From Costus lasius (taxonomy: Eukaryota > Streptophyta > Magnoliopsida > Zingiberales > Costaceae): 64,000 nucleotides of DNA. Positions 54,384-64,000 of the stretch are shown in pieces (position 1 is the first letter of the stretch; every line of letters begins with the position of its first letter). Location of the stretch: positions 89,752,371 through 89,816,370 of the forward strand of contig CM050449.1 of NCBI GenBank assembly GCA_027563935.2, in the 5' to 3' direction. The notes under the pieces are model-generated. The model had not been told where the DNA came from, did no database searches, and saw only the letters and a list, made by a program, of their open reading frames with translations. The position numbers were made by a program, and so were the translations under genes.

Positions 54384-55698
54384 AGTTTTGTGAATATCTT
54401 TTTCCCTTTACTTTTTGCATTTCATTTTCCTTATCTTATTGATGTTTCATGTTTTATATGGAAGGATGATTCCTCCATACTTGTTGTGTCTGCCATTGCT
54501 ACTCTGCTTTACATGCTTATATTCCTATTCAATATTGTTGTATGATGATGATATTGATTTCTATTCATTCGATGGGGTTGTATTATCACATTTTGATATT
54601 GATGAATTATTCGATCGGGTTGTATTATGATATTTTTGATACTTTGAGCACCTTGTGGAGGTGCATAATTGAATGCTTGATACTTGATGATATTGCGATA
54701 TTTTGATGATTGATGAGTATATTTTTGATTGATGTAATTGATTTATGGCCTAGATAAATTTTAAAGAATTCATTGTTGATGACTTATTTGATTCTTATTG
54801 ATGATGAATGAGTCCATACTTGTGATTAGATCTAGATCTATCATGTCAAATTTATTTATATTATACATATCTACTTTTAAAATTTTTCATTGGGTGATGA
54901 GTGAGATTTTAGGGAGATATATTATTTAAAGAATTTAATTTAAAAGTGAAGCTACTTTTTGAATAAAATCAGCATATGAGTATAATTTTTGAATTGATGT
55001 CAATTGATTAATCTAATTGATGTTTAGTTTATTTGCTATTTGTTGGGAAAAAAGGATCGAAGATCCAAAAATAGTGAATGAGTCCCCTACTTAGCACTGT
55101 GCAAATTGATAGTGGTACAAAAGGACATGGGTTGAAGTCTGAAAAAAAAAATAATAAAGAGAAATCGATTCACATTAACTCTGCTGTCTTTGGTAAAATT
55201 CTTTCTACTAAAAAGACATGAGTTCTATTACATTGATTATGTGGTCAGTGTACTCTAACTTTATCACCAGAAAAAAAGGTGGTAATCGAATTAGAGAATG
55301 TGAACGATGCAAAAAGAATAAAAAGTGCATATCTATGTGGATACATGCCATACAAAAAGAAAAAGAAAAAAAAAAAAGAAAAATTTGAGTGGAAAAAGAT
55401 TTTGGATATCCTATTCCTGTAAACAAAAGTATGAAAGATTTAAACTGAAAATTGGGTGAATTCATGAGATTAAGATTCTATTTTTTGTACAAGTTGCAAA
55501 ATTTTATATGATAAAGTTGTGGATCTTGAGAATTGAATTCAAAGGATGATATGACTGTTTAAAATTTTATGAATCAATTGGTGGAAAATTTTCATTAGTG
55601 ATTGTATTTTAGAAATTTATTCTTCATGAGAAAGTTTATGCCTATGATCAGTTTCTAATTTTTGGTTGAGGACAAGCAAAGTTTGAGCCTTATGTGTT
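54384..55698 (+). other. A3 3' noncoding region
   Basis: Runs of GATGATATTGAT words, AGTTTATTTGCTATTTGTTGGG, then GAGGACAAGCAAAGTTTGAGCC about 28-35 bp before LTR4. Homologous to the A1 region at 41056-42293. Confidence 0.65.
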
Positions 55699-57646
55699 TG
55701 ATGGCACCGAAATTTATAGTAAATTTTATACAATTTCATTGGAATTTTTGTGTCATATTCCTACATCTTTGCTTATTTTTATGCTTTTTTATCAATTATT
55801 GCAGAATCTACACTCTTTTTTATTTTTGATGATTTTCAGGTAAAAAGGCACGATTTTCAGGCATTTTCAAGCAATTCCAGATGCATTGACGAATTCCCAC
55901 CATTAAGAGAAGATTACATGTCAAATTTTAAAAAGATTGGAGCTTCAGAGCAAATTACGGCTCCCCCGTAATCAACATTACGGTACCATGGTTTCACTGC
56001 ATCTACAGAACAAAACCACGGTACTGCTGTATTTTCTGTGTGCTGCCGTATTTTGAGATTTTTTCTTACAGAAAGTTTCAAGGAAATTCCGGTAATGCCG
56101 TAACAGATTTCATGGGCCATAATCTGGGTACGACTCTATATAGAAAATTTGATGGATTTTACGATACTGCCATAGCAGAAATTATGGGCCGTATTTTGAG
56201 TCGATTTTCCACCCGAGAGATTCGAGGCAAATACGGCACTGCCGTAATGAAATTCACAGTATCGTAATTCCAGATGATTTCTATACTGAGAGTTCTAGCC
56301 CAAATTACGGCACTGTCGTAACCAGTTTCACGGCCGTAATTCTAACTCTGGACGCGATTTTCTCGGTCAACCTTGAAGTCTGATTTTTGCGCGATCGATT
56401 GTAGATGATTGAGGCCATTAAATTCAAAGTTGTAAGAATCGAAAAGAGGGCTTTCGATGAGACGAAGAGGGAGACACCAAAAGCCCTAATTTTCATCCAC
56501 TGACAAAGGAGAAATCAAGTTTCACGCCGCCACCCTAGGTTTTATCGCCGAAAAGCGTACAGCACATCTCCGGCCGTGAAATTTGAAGGGAAGCTTCGCC
56601 TGGAGTAGGAGAACATATCGCAGAAGTTTCAGAGTGAAAGGATCTTGATCGGAGGAGAAATAAAGAAGATACTCAGCGCTGACACTATTCACACGCGTAA
56701 TTACGGCTGTAATTTCCATTACAGCCGTGTGGTTATTTGTTTTTCCCCTCATTCTTGATTTCCTACACTTTGATACTATGGATTATTGTAATCTTTCATC
56801 CATGCTAGCTTAAACCTTTTATGGGACATGGGGGAGTAATTCCCTTCGATTTCTTACTAGATAAATTTTTCATTACTTCGTCACGTATAATTTTAGCATG
56901 ATAATTCTAGTTATGTGATAATTGCTCTTTAATTCTCCATAGATTCATGTTATTAATCCTATTTTAGAGTTTCCTCAATAAAGACTGAAAGGTGACTTGC
57001 TTGAAAACTTGGAACCCTAGAATTGAATGTTAGGAACTTACTGTAAGAAATTAGGTTAGTTCTTGTTTCTTGATTTTAGAAAAATAATTGCCATGATAAT
57101 AATATGAATCTAGGATTGAGTTAATTTATCAAGTGTAGAGATCTTGAGCGAAACTGAGATCGGGATGTTGGAGAATCATAAGTAGAACTTGTGTTGAGAC
57201 TCAGATGCACGAAAGTGATCCTTGAGATTCCACTTGAGATATTCAACTTAGAATTCAGATGCATGAAAGTGATCCTTTAGTTCCTTAATTGATGATTTAC
57301 TTATTTTCAGCTTGGGATAGATCTTGCGCAAAAGCGAAGATCGGTCCCTGCATGGTTTTTTGCACGAAAGTGAGATGATCCTTTTATAAAGAAAATTATA
57401 TCTTTATCATGATAAAATTAAACTAACGAATTACTATTTATATCTATTCATAGAAATTAAAGAGGATGAAACCCTAGTCCCAACTTCTCTCTCTGATTAT
57501 TTTCGTTAGCTTTCATTAGTTCACTTGCATAGTTTCGATTGCCTAGATAGTAAGAACTCAATTATTCGGTACTTGACAACGAGGTCTCAGTGGTTCGATA
57601 TCTTTCTTTATTACTTCGAGTATCCGTGGACTTGCAGACTACAACA
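55699..57646 (+). repeat. A3 3' LTR (LTR4)
   Basis: TGATGGCACCGAAATTTATAG to GCAGACTACAACA, 1,948 bp, clearly allied to LTR3 with scattered substitutions and small indels. Palindromes at 55953-56342. Confidence 0.94.
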
Positions 57647-57651
57647 GTGCT
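57647..57651. repeat. A3 target-site duplication GTGCT (right)
   Basis: Partner of 47133-47137; A2 pol continues immediately. Confidence 0.93.
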
Positions 57652-58973
57652 TAACGGGGAAAAATGTCATTTCATGGTTAGGCAAGGGATAGTTTTGGGG
57701 CACTTGATTTCAGAGAGAGGGATTGAAGTTGTCAAAGCCAAAGTTGAGGTGATAGAAAAATTTGAGCTGCCTACTACAGTAAAGGAGGTCCGATGCTTTC
57801 TAGGACATGCAGGATTCTACCGGCAATTCATCAAGGATTTCTCTAAACACGCTAGACCACTTACAAATTCACTTTGTAAAGATGTTAAATTTTCTTTTGA
57901 TGAAGATTGTTTATTTGCTTTTCAGGAATTAAAGAAAGCTTTGGCTTCAGCACCTATCATTCAGCCTCCAGATTAGGATTTGCCTTTTGAGCTCATGTGT
58001 GATGCCAGTGATTATGCAATAGGAGCAGTTTTAGGACAGAGAAAAGAGATGAAACCTTATGTTATTCATTATGCTAGTAGGACTTTGGATGAGACATAGA
58101 GGAATTACACCACCACTGAGAAGGAACTTTTAGCCATAGTGTTTGCCTTTGATAAATTTAGATCATACTTGATTAACTCTAAAGTGGTGGTGTACACTGA
58201 TCATGCAGCAGTAAAGTACTTAATGCCGAGGAAGGATAGTAAACCATGCTTGCTCAGATGGATTTTACTCTTGTAAAAATTTGATTTAGAAATTAAAGAT
58301 AAAAAGGGATCAGAAAATTTTGTTGCAGATCATATTTTAAGGATAGTGGTAGATACTGAAAATAATGATATAATCAATGATTTATTTCCTGAAGAACAAC
58401 TCTTGGCCATTGAACAAATTAGAGCCCCATGGTATGCTAACATAGTAAATTACCTTGTAGCTAATGGCCTTCCTCCTGATTTAAGTTATCAAATAAAGAA
58501 GAGATTCTTAGCTGAGGTAAGACACTATTTTTGGGATAAGCCTTATGTTTTTAGAAGATGTGTTGATGGCATTTTTAGAAGATGTATACCTGAAGAAGAA
58601 ATCACAGATATATTATTTCAATGTCATGGACCCTCTTATGGTGGGCACGCTAGTACTGAGAAAACTTCTTTCAAAATGTTGCAATCAGGATTTTATTGGC
58701 CTTCGATTTTTAAAGATGCTAGGAACTTTATTTTATCTTGTGATAGATGTCAAAAGACAGGTAACATCAACAGAAGACATGAGATACCATTGTCCAATAT
58801 TCTTGAAGTAGAGATATTCGATGTTTGGGGGATTGACTTCATGGGACCTTTTTCATCTTCTGGAGGTAACAAATACATACTTGTGGCCGTTGATTATGTT
58901 TCAAAGTGGGTTGAAGCTCTTGCTTCTCCTACTAATGATTCTAGGGTTGTGATGAAACTGTTCAAAAAGATTA
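57652..58973 (+). pseudogene. A2 Pol, second part: RNase H and integrase start
   Basis: Resumes [18 protein letters not shown], then RT connection [17 protein letters not shown], a TAG after PIIQPPD (57974-57976), RNase [18 protein letters not shown] with further stops, and integrase (58346 on) with [22 protein letters not shown] and [14 protein letters not shown]. It is cut after MKLFKKI at about 58973, where B2 LTR sequence (TTTGTGCCATTTTACC) begins; the second Asp and Glu of the DDE triad are lost. Confidence 0.9.
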
Positions 58974-59131
58974 TCTTTGTGCCATTTTACCTACATTTTC
59001 TCAAAAACTAAGAAAAGTGAAGATTCTATACCAAAAGAAGTAAAAGCACCATAAATTGATATAAAATCGTACAATTGAGCCTAAATATCATATAAAATAT
59101 AGGAAAAAAATGATGTAAATGCGATGCATCA
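58974..59131 (-). repeat. B2 5' LTR, head
   Basis: TTTGTGCCATTTTACCTACATTTTC to GCGATGCATCA matches 28311-28468. The roughly 130 bp that should lie between 33845 and this piece (present at 28180-28312) is missing, together with the 3' end of A2. Confidence 0.88.
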
Positions 59132-59136
59132 AGGAG
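59132..59136. repeat. B2 target-site duplication AGGAG (right)
   Basis: Partner of 22902-22906. The env-like reading frame of B1 is continuous across the pair. Confidence 0.9.
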
Positions 59137-59178
59137 CTTCTGCAGCAGCGTCTCCCTGGATCATCGAATTTGTTTTGA
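59132..59178 (+). pseudogene. B1 env-like gene, last codons
   Basis: Directly after the right TSD AGGAG the frame continues ELLQQRLPGSSNLF-stop, completing the C-terminus begun at ...HMIQE (22906). This confirms that 22907-59131 is one insertion. Confidence 0.8.
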
Positions 59179-60102
59179 ATATTTCTAATTTTTAAGGATA
59201 ATCAAATTTGTTTTGTCCTTAATTCTAGACTTAGGAAACATTTTGAGTATTTGATTTGATGACTTAGGGAATTTCTGAGATTTCATGTAGACTTAAATTG
59301 TTGAGTAAATTCAATTCTGGTATTAATAAAATACATATGTGAATTGTTATATGTTCATGCGATACGTGCATAGTAGAATTTACTTGAAGTTTAATTTATC
59401 TATTTTTGCTTGATGTAGAACTTTTTATGAATAAAAAATTGGTGATATTTCTTTAACTGAGACTTGCTCCAACTCCTCTTGTTGAAGGATATAATGTCAT
59501 GAGTTATATTATACCATGAATTGGTATACTTTAAGTCTATTGCAATCAAGTAACAAGGGAAAATTTTTAAAAATAAATATTTATCCCTCGTGCAAAAAGA
59601 TCGATAACGATTTAAATACTATGCCACTGGCCGGCTTTCTCTAAGTTAAAAAAAATGAAAAAAAGAGAAAGAAAAAGAGAAAGCTGTAGGTTAAGTGGAC
59701 AACTCCGCTGACTTACGATTGAGACTATGAGTTAAATTATACTACTCTACGGTATACTTTAAACAATGTTTTGATGCTAACAGAAAAGAACACATTATTG
59801 TTTAAAGACCAAATTACTTTAAAAGTCTATTATCTTTAACATCATGAAAATTCTTGAAATTATACTACTCTGCGATATGACATGAATTATGATTTTTTTA
59901 TCTTTCTTGGATTGTAAACTCTTGAGAATTTATTTCTATTGTGATTTTTCTTAAATTACTTAGGTTCTGAAAGATTGATTGCTTAAATTATGGACTAAGG
60001 ACATTATTAAGGGATAATAAATGAGTGCTCTTTATCTTTACATTCCCTATACATATCAGAATATTGCTTAAGGACAAGCAAAACATTAAATCTAGGGAAT
60101 TT
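59179..60102 (+). other. B1 3' noncoding region and PPT-proximal motif
   Basis: Aligns in reverse with B2 28469-29420. Ends GAATATTGCTTAAGGACAAGCAAAACATTAAATCTAGGGAATTT|TGATGAG, the last part serving as the polypurine region before the 3' LTR. Confidence 0.65.
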
Positions 60103-61479
60103 TGATGAGTTGCATTTACATCATATTTTTGCCGGTATTTTAAATAATATTTAGCCTTAATTGTATTATTTTATAATAATTTTTAGTGTTTTTACTTCCT
60201 TAGGTATGGAATCTGCACTTTTCTTGGTTTTTAAAGCTATAGCACAGTTCCCGAGGAAATTACTAAGCCGCACATCAAATTTGGAGCAAAACCGGAGTTA
60301 AACGCAAGATTCACGGTCACGGTCATGAGTTATTCACAGGCCGTGAGTTTTGCGTTCAAAGGGGAGTTTTGCGACTAAGTATAGAAGTTCATAGAAATAT
60401 TCACGGTCGAGGATGTGAATCCTTCATGGACTATGAGTTTTTCTGTGCACATGGACAAAACAACACAGAAACTTTCACGGCCGCAGCCGTGAATAGTTTA
60501 CGGGTCGTGAGTTTTTCTTCCTCTTTTGGATTTTCACTCGATTCGGCCTCGGATCGAGTTAGAATTATAGAAGGAAGAATTTTTGGAGGGTTTAGAGAGA
60601 CTTTTACGGGCGAAGACGAACACAGGCGGCAGCTAAGGTGAAAATCAACTTCTGGCCAAATTCGAGCCGGAAATCACACAAGGAAGAATTGGATGCTCCA
60701 TCTTCATCTCCAGCTCGAAGGGCAGCGTTTCTAATTACTTGTCTAGTGATTTCTTGTAATTTTATTAGAGTTTCATGTAATTTTCATCAATAAACATGTT
60801 GTTTGCTTTGAACATGAGTGCGTAAACTTATTTTCGGGATTAGGGATGTAGCCCACTAACGATTTATGAATTAAATTTTGTAATTTTTTTTATCTTTATT
60901 AAGATATTTTATAGAGTTGATTTGATTAGAAGTGCATTTATTTACGTGATTTAGTCTGGCCAAGTACGTTTACGTCTTAGACGTCTTGAGAAGGACCGAG
61001 AGGTGAATCGCGACATTCGAACTATTCTTTTCAAACCTACGAATCCTATCATCAGAGTAGTTTGGGTTTGTTTGATGGATTTCAAAGTTTTTTCATAGAG
61101 CTTAAAGGACCTAGTTGTGTTAATTGTCACGAGAGTAGGGAATTAGCATAATTAGGTACCGGATTACGCTTTAGGAGGAGATAATATGTACATTAGGAAA
61201 AATCCCTTTCAATGCTGTAATTTTCTGTTCAAAGATATTATTTTACTATATTCATAATTGTCAGTGTGGTGAAACCCCGAGTCCCAACCTTTTGCAAATT
61301 TGATTTCTATGCGAAACACTAGCTTTTGTTCTCTCGCACTAGAAGTTGCAATACAAAAACCACATTTTGAATAGTCTAGATATAAACAAGTCATGTAATC
61401 AGTACTTGACCGCCACATCCTCGTTGGAAACGATCTTATTTTATTACTTTGATAAAGCTATGCATTTACGGCTATATCA
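60103..61479 (+). repeat. B1 3' LTR
   Basis: TGATGAGTTGCATTTACATC to ACGGCTATATCA. Aligns with 16017-17473 through GTTTACGTCTTAGACGTC, TAATTGTCACGAGAGTAGGG and TGTCAGTGTGGTGAAACCCCGAG, with an internal deletion where the first LTR has the TATAAAAGG region. Confidence 0.9.
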
Positions 61480-61833
61480 GTAAACACGGGCTTGTTGTCG
61501 TTTCCTTGGTGAAGCTCAATGATGTTCTGCCGAGAAGAACATGACCATGTATGAAAAACACATGCGGGCTATGGTTTCTGTAGAGAGCTCAATTTCGCCT
61601 CAAATTTCAGATGTCGCCTCCTAGCATTGTGAGGAAACTTCTCGTGATCTTAAATGTCACATAAATCTTCAGGAAAAAGGGGAATATGTCCTACGGTTCA
61701 CCAAAAATTGAAAATAGTGAAGATTCTGTACAATAGAGGGAGAATGATCCAAAATAATGTAGCAAACAAGAAATTTAAATCTAAAAACTATATAAGAATA
61801 GAGCTTTAAATCCAATGAAAATAAGAGACATCA
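61480..61833 (-). mobile_element. D-family LTR head (minus), cut by B1
   Basis: Right edge AAGAGACATCA (61833) gives TGATGTCTCTTATTTTC on the minus strand, followed outside by AAATATCACACACATAAAATCTTGCTTGTCCTCAAGC, the reversed GAGGACAAGC motif that always precedes a 3' LTR. B1 abuts the other side at 61479, so B1 probably landed in this LTR; no target duplication is left to prove it. Confidence 0.5.
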
Positions 61834-62500
61834 AAATATCACACACATAAAATCTTGCTTGTCCTCAAGCAATTAAACTATCTAGAAACAAGTGGTGGTG
61901 AAAGATGAATGTTCTAAAGTCCAAGCATTGTTTGATATGAAAACAATTACACCCAACCTTTAGTTTAAGAGCAAACTTGAGAGACGATCAGATCTAAATA
62001 CAGAATTATTTTATCAAGGTTGCATCTAAACTAAAAGAGGATTAATCACTTATATCATGCAATGACTGCTCATTTTCATGAATTCCTTCTTTAAGCAGCC
62101 AAACTAACCAAGTTTCGCCATGAATAAGCTTTTCAAATTGCAAGCACAGAGTCACAAATTTATTATCGGTTGGCTCAAGCTACTTCTTCAAATTTGCTTT
62201 CAATCTTTTTACGCGACGGACAAACATATGTAATGAATGCTCTTGGTTACTTAGTTGGAAACAGATTCAGAGTGTGTACACCACATAATGCTCACAAACT
62301 CATTTCACCTAACTAGCGGAGTTGTTTTCCTTGAATTGTTATTAACTTTTAATTGAAAACAAGTTCAAGGTGAAAAATGCAAACTCATAGCTAGAATAAA
62401 GCATAGTTGTTCACTTTTACTGAACCCTTTTTTTCTCACAATTCCCCTTTTCTTTTTTTTTGTGTGCGTCAGTGCTAGGTTAGATGAATTATGGTATTCA
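61834..62500 (-). other. D element 3' internal noncoding region
   Basis: Starts from the GAGGACAAGC motif (minus) and continues through AT-rich text resembling the tails of B1 and B2 (for example CTAACTAGCGGAGTTGTTTTC at about 62310 beside AACTAGAGGAGTAGGAG at 29150). No coding sequence. Confidence 0.45.
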
Positions 62501-64000
62501 TGAAGGGTCCCCTTCGAGGGGGAGCGCAAGCAGATCAAACCCTAAAGGGGGCGAATGTAAATTCTTTTGGCAGCGGAATTAGGGTTTTATCAAGATCGCA
62601 TGAATATATGTTCATATGATCAACCTTAAGACGTTGTAAAGATCGAAAGAAGATCTCATACCATAGCCATCGGTTTGATGGAGCCTTGGAAGCAAAGGCG
62701 CAAATGAACCTTCTCCAAAGTTGACGCACACAAGAAGATGCCGCCTACTTCCTTTGGCGTTCCTTGTGCTAGCAAGTGCCCAAGGTGTCCTTGACGTATG
62801 GAAGGGATGAGATCGCTTGGTGCCTTCACCGAGACCTCCTCATCGTCAACTACCTCAATCCACGAGAGTATGTGCATTCACTTCCAAGCGAACGCCTTGA
62901 CGTTGAGGTGTAGAGGCGTTTTGGGCGTTAAGGCGTTGAGGCCTTCATGACTTTCCATAAATGGAAATCATGCGCCATGATCTCATAACCGATCAAAGAA
63001 AACGCTTTCAACCAATGAACCAAGCGTTCACACATGTGAACCGGTTCAAGCAAATCGAATGCATTTCAATTTTGGTTCAAAGATCAATTAACCCAAGCAT
63101 TGGTTTAGATCACCGTTAAACCCTAAGGCTCCAGATCCAACCGTTCATCTCCTGATGCTTCTGATCTCACCGATCTAGCATCAACTCTCTCGATCAAAGC
63201 TTACCGATCTCAAGCCCTAATCAATCAAACATGATTAGACCAGATCTCACTTATAATCAGAGCTTATAATCCCTTTAAACTGAACCCAAATAATTCAGTC
63301 CACACGATCTGACTCAAGTAAGCCATATCATCAAATTGTGCGACCCTGAGGGTTTCCTTTAAATGTCGGTAACGATAACTTTCGTTATCACGATCAGTGA
63401 GGGGTATCTAGCAACACATCACTGTCTCCCGATATAAAGGAAAGAGTCTTCCAAGACTACTCCCAAACCATAGCATAAGTGTGAATCAACTTCACAAGGC
63501 ATGCATATATCCTTTGCCACTAGATGTTCTTATTGGACAAGCAAGTCAAGCTTGTAACTCCAATATTACGAGCATGATTAGATCAGATGAACACTGTCAC
63601 CTGGCTATGGCCATACACTTTCTCAATCATCTCATTCAAGGGGGGCCCCTTTAGAACATCACACTCCTTAAACAAGGAGACGGCAATCCTGTATCTATCA
63701 CTAGTGCCCTAACCTGACTCATGATCATTATCCAAGATAGTCTATAACCATTATGTTTCAAATGATATTGAACAACCTCAAAACAATGACAATCATCATT
63801 TAGAAACACAAGTGATCTCAAGTCAGAGGACATGTGCCACTTGATGCAAACAAGGATTATTCACATTGTGACAAACAATTGAATATCCTAGTAGGGTCTG
63901 TCCAGTACATCCAATGTACCCATGAGTCTACATCTTATTCCATGCTCGAAGCATCCTATAAGATTAGAACACATATTAGTCTCAATCATATCAAGGTTGT
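62501..64000. other. Unassigned repeat-like sequence
   Basis: Less AT-rich than the nest. Opens GGTCCCCTTCGAGGGGGAGCGC (a perfect CCCCTTCGAGGGG hairpin) and contains repeated GCGTT(A/G)AGGCGTTGAGG words (62925-62945), CGTTCAAG words, and long unique-looking stretches. The style resembles a copia-type LTR and leader, but no TG...CA ends, primer site or domain could be fixed. Two minus-strand frames (62535-62729, 62656-62877) overlap in part and show no known domain. Confidence 0.3.

Larger units (their letters stand above)
47138..57646 (+). mobile_element. Element A3: full-structure non-autonomous Athila-type element
   Basis: 10,509 bp with both LTRs (47138-49090, 55699-57646), primer site, Gag, protease, env-like gene, 3' region and perfect 5-bp target duplication GTGCT, inserted in A2 pol. 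RT, RNase H and integrase are absent; a short Lys/Arg/Glu-rich stretch takes their place. Being inside A2, which is inside B2, which is inside B1, it is the youngest layer. The env-like gene has only one stop. Confidence 0.93.
33846..58973 (+). mobile_element. A1-A2 tandem array (LTR-internal-LTR-internal), truncated
   Basis: LTR1 33846-35713, A1 internal 35714-42293, shared LTR2 42294-44164, A2 internal 44165-47137 and 57652-58973 (split by A3). A2 ends inside integrase at a deletion junction with B2's LTR, so no third LTR remains. A1 and A2 internals are close relatives sharing the same Gag deletion. A single LTR between two internals is the form expected from unequal recombination between LTRs. 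Confidence 0.88.
22907..59131 (-). mobile_element. Element B2: minus-strand Athila-type element inside B1
   Basis: 3' LTR at 22907-23797 plus 27873-28468 (split by C). Internal region 28469-32658. 5' LTR at 32659-33845, with its head at 58974-59131 (split by the A cluster, about 130 bp of LTR lost). Ends are TGATGC...GCATCA. Without insertions it is about 7 kb. It encodes a Gag-derived protein and no protease, RT or integrase. Same LTR family as its host B1, so this is an insertion of a family member in opposite orientation into another. Confidence 0.9.
16017..61479 (+). mobile_element. Element B1: outermost Athila-type retrotransposon, hosts the nest
   Basis: 5' LTR 16017-17473, degenerate primer site, Gag, protease, env-like gene, then (after the inserted B2 and everything inside it, 22907-59131) the last codons of the env-like gene, 3' noncoding region and 3' LTR 60103-61479. 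It has no RT, RNase H or integrase, so it is non-autonomous. With nested insertions removed it is about 9.2 kb. The flanks ATGAG and GTAAA do not match, so no target duplication survives. LTR ends are TGATG...CATCA (mutated to TATCA at the 3' copy). Many stops in every gene show it is the oldest of the nest. Confidence 0.9.

Noticed and set aside
62535..62877. Two overlapping minus-strand frames as host gene exons
   Set aside because: They share sequence in different frames, show no domain, and sit in repeat-like sequence; not supported.

Overview
This is nuclear DNA of a flowering plant. It is AT-rich and dominated by nested LTR retrotransposons. It contains one cytosolic-type tRNA-Gln gene and one intron-containing polygalacturonase gene that is now a pseudogene. 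There is no bacterial gene organisation, rRNA or CRISPR. The exact taxon cannot be read from the sequence.

Left part (1-16 kb). It opens with tandem repeats (about 73-bp units at 1-310, about 190-bp units at 553-1122). A segment carrying tRNA-Gln(UUG) occurs twice (2111-3039 and 6350-7640); one tRNA copy keeps its full fold and the other has a damaged T arm. Ty1/copia remnants lie at 3165-4549 (+) and 7828-8700 (-). A family-28 polygalacturonase on the minus strand (8795-11535, four exons) keeps every catalytic motif, but exon 3 is split by a GC-rich 1,323-bp solo LTR (9228-10550) with TGTC...GACA ends and a 5-bp target duplication CCAAG. Further right are shuffled LTR and Athila-like scraps and a long TA microsatellite.

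Right part (16-61.5 kb). This is one nest of Ty3/gypsy elements of the Athila type: tRNA-Asp-like primer sites, Gag, aspartic protease, RT/RNase H/integrase, and an Athila ORF1 (env-like) gene. Target duplications resolve the order. B1 (+, 16017-61479) is the oldest. B2 (-, 22907-59131, TSD AGGAG) sits in B1's env-like gene. C (23798-27867, TSD GAAGC) sits in B2's 3' LTR. A tandem A1-A2 array (33846-58973) sits in B2's 5' LTR. A3 (47138-57646, TSD GTGCT) sits in A2's pol. The tail of a further LTR (D) and unassigned repeat sequence close the window.

The elements are unequal partners. A1 and A2 carry RT, RNase H and integrase, but lack the Gag zinc knuckle; A1 also lacks the env-like gene. A3 and B1 carry Gag with a zinc knuckle, protease and the env-like gene, but no RT or integrase. 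C and B2 carry only a Gag-derived reading frame that ends in a shared C-terminal module I do not recognise. All use closely related LTR ends and primer sites, which suggests non-autonomous lineages depending on RT-bearing relatives (inference). The most unusual points are element C, whose two ends are inverted copies of the same LTR head yet are flanked by a perfect target duplication; the shared C-terminal module; the palindrome arrays (such as TTACGGCACTGCCGTAA) in LTRs and in front of the env-like gene; and a conserved double hairpin plus splice-acceptor-like tract after the pol stop.
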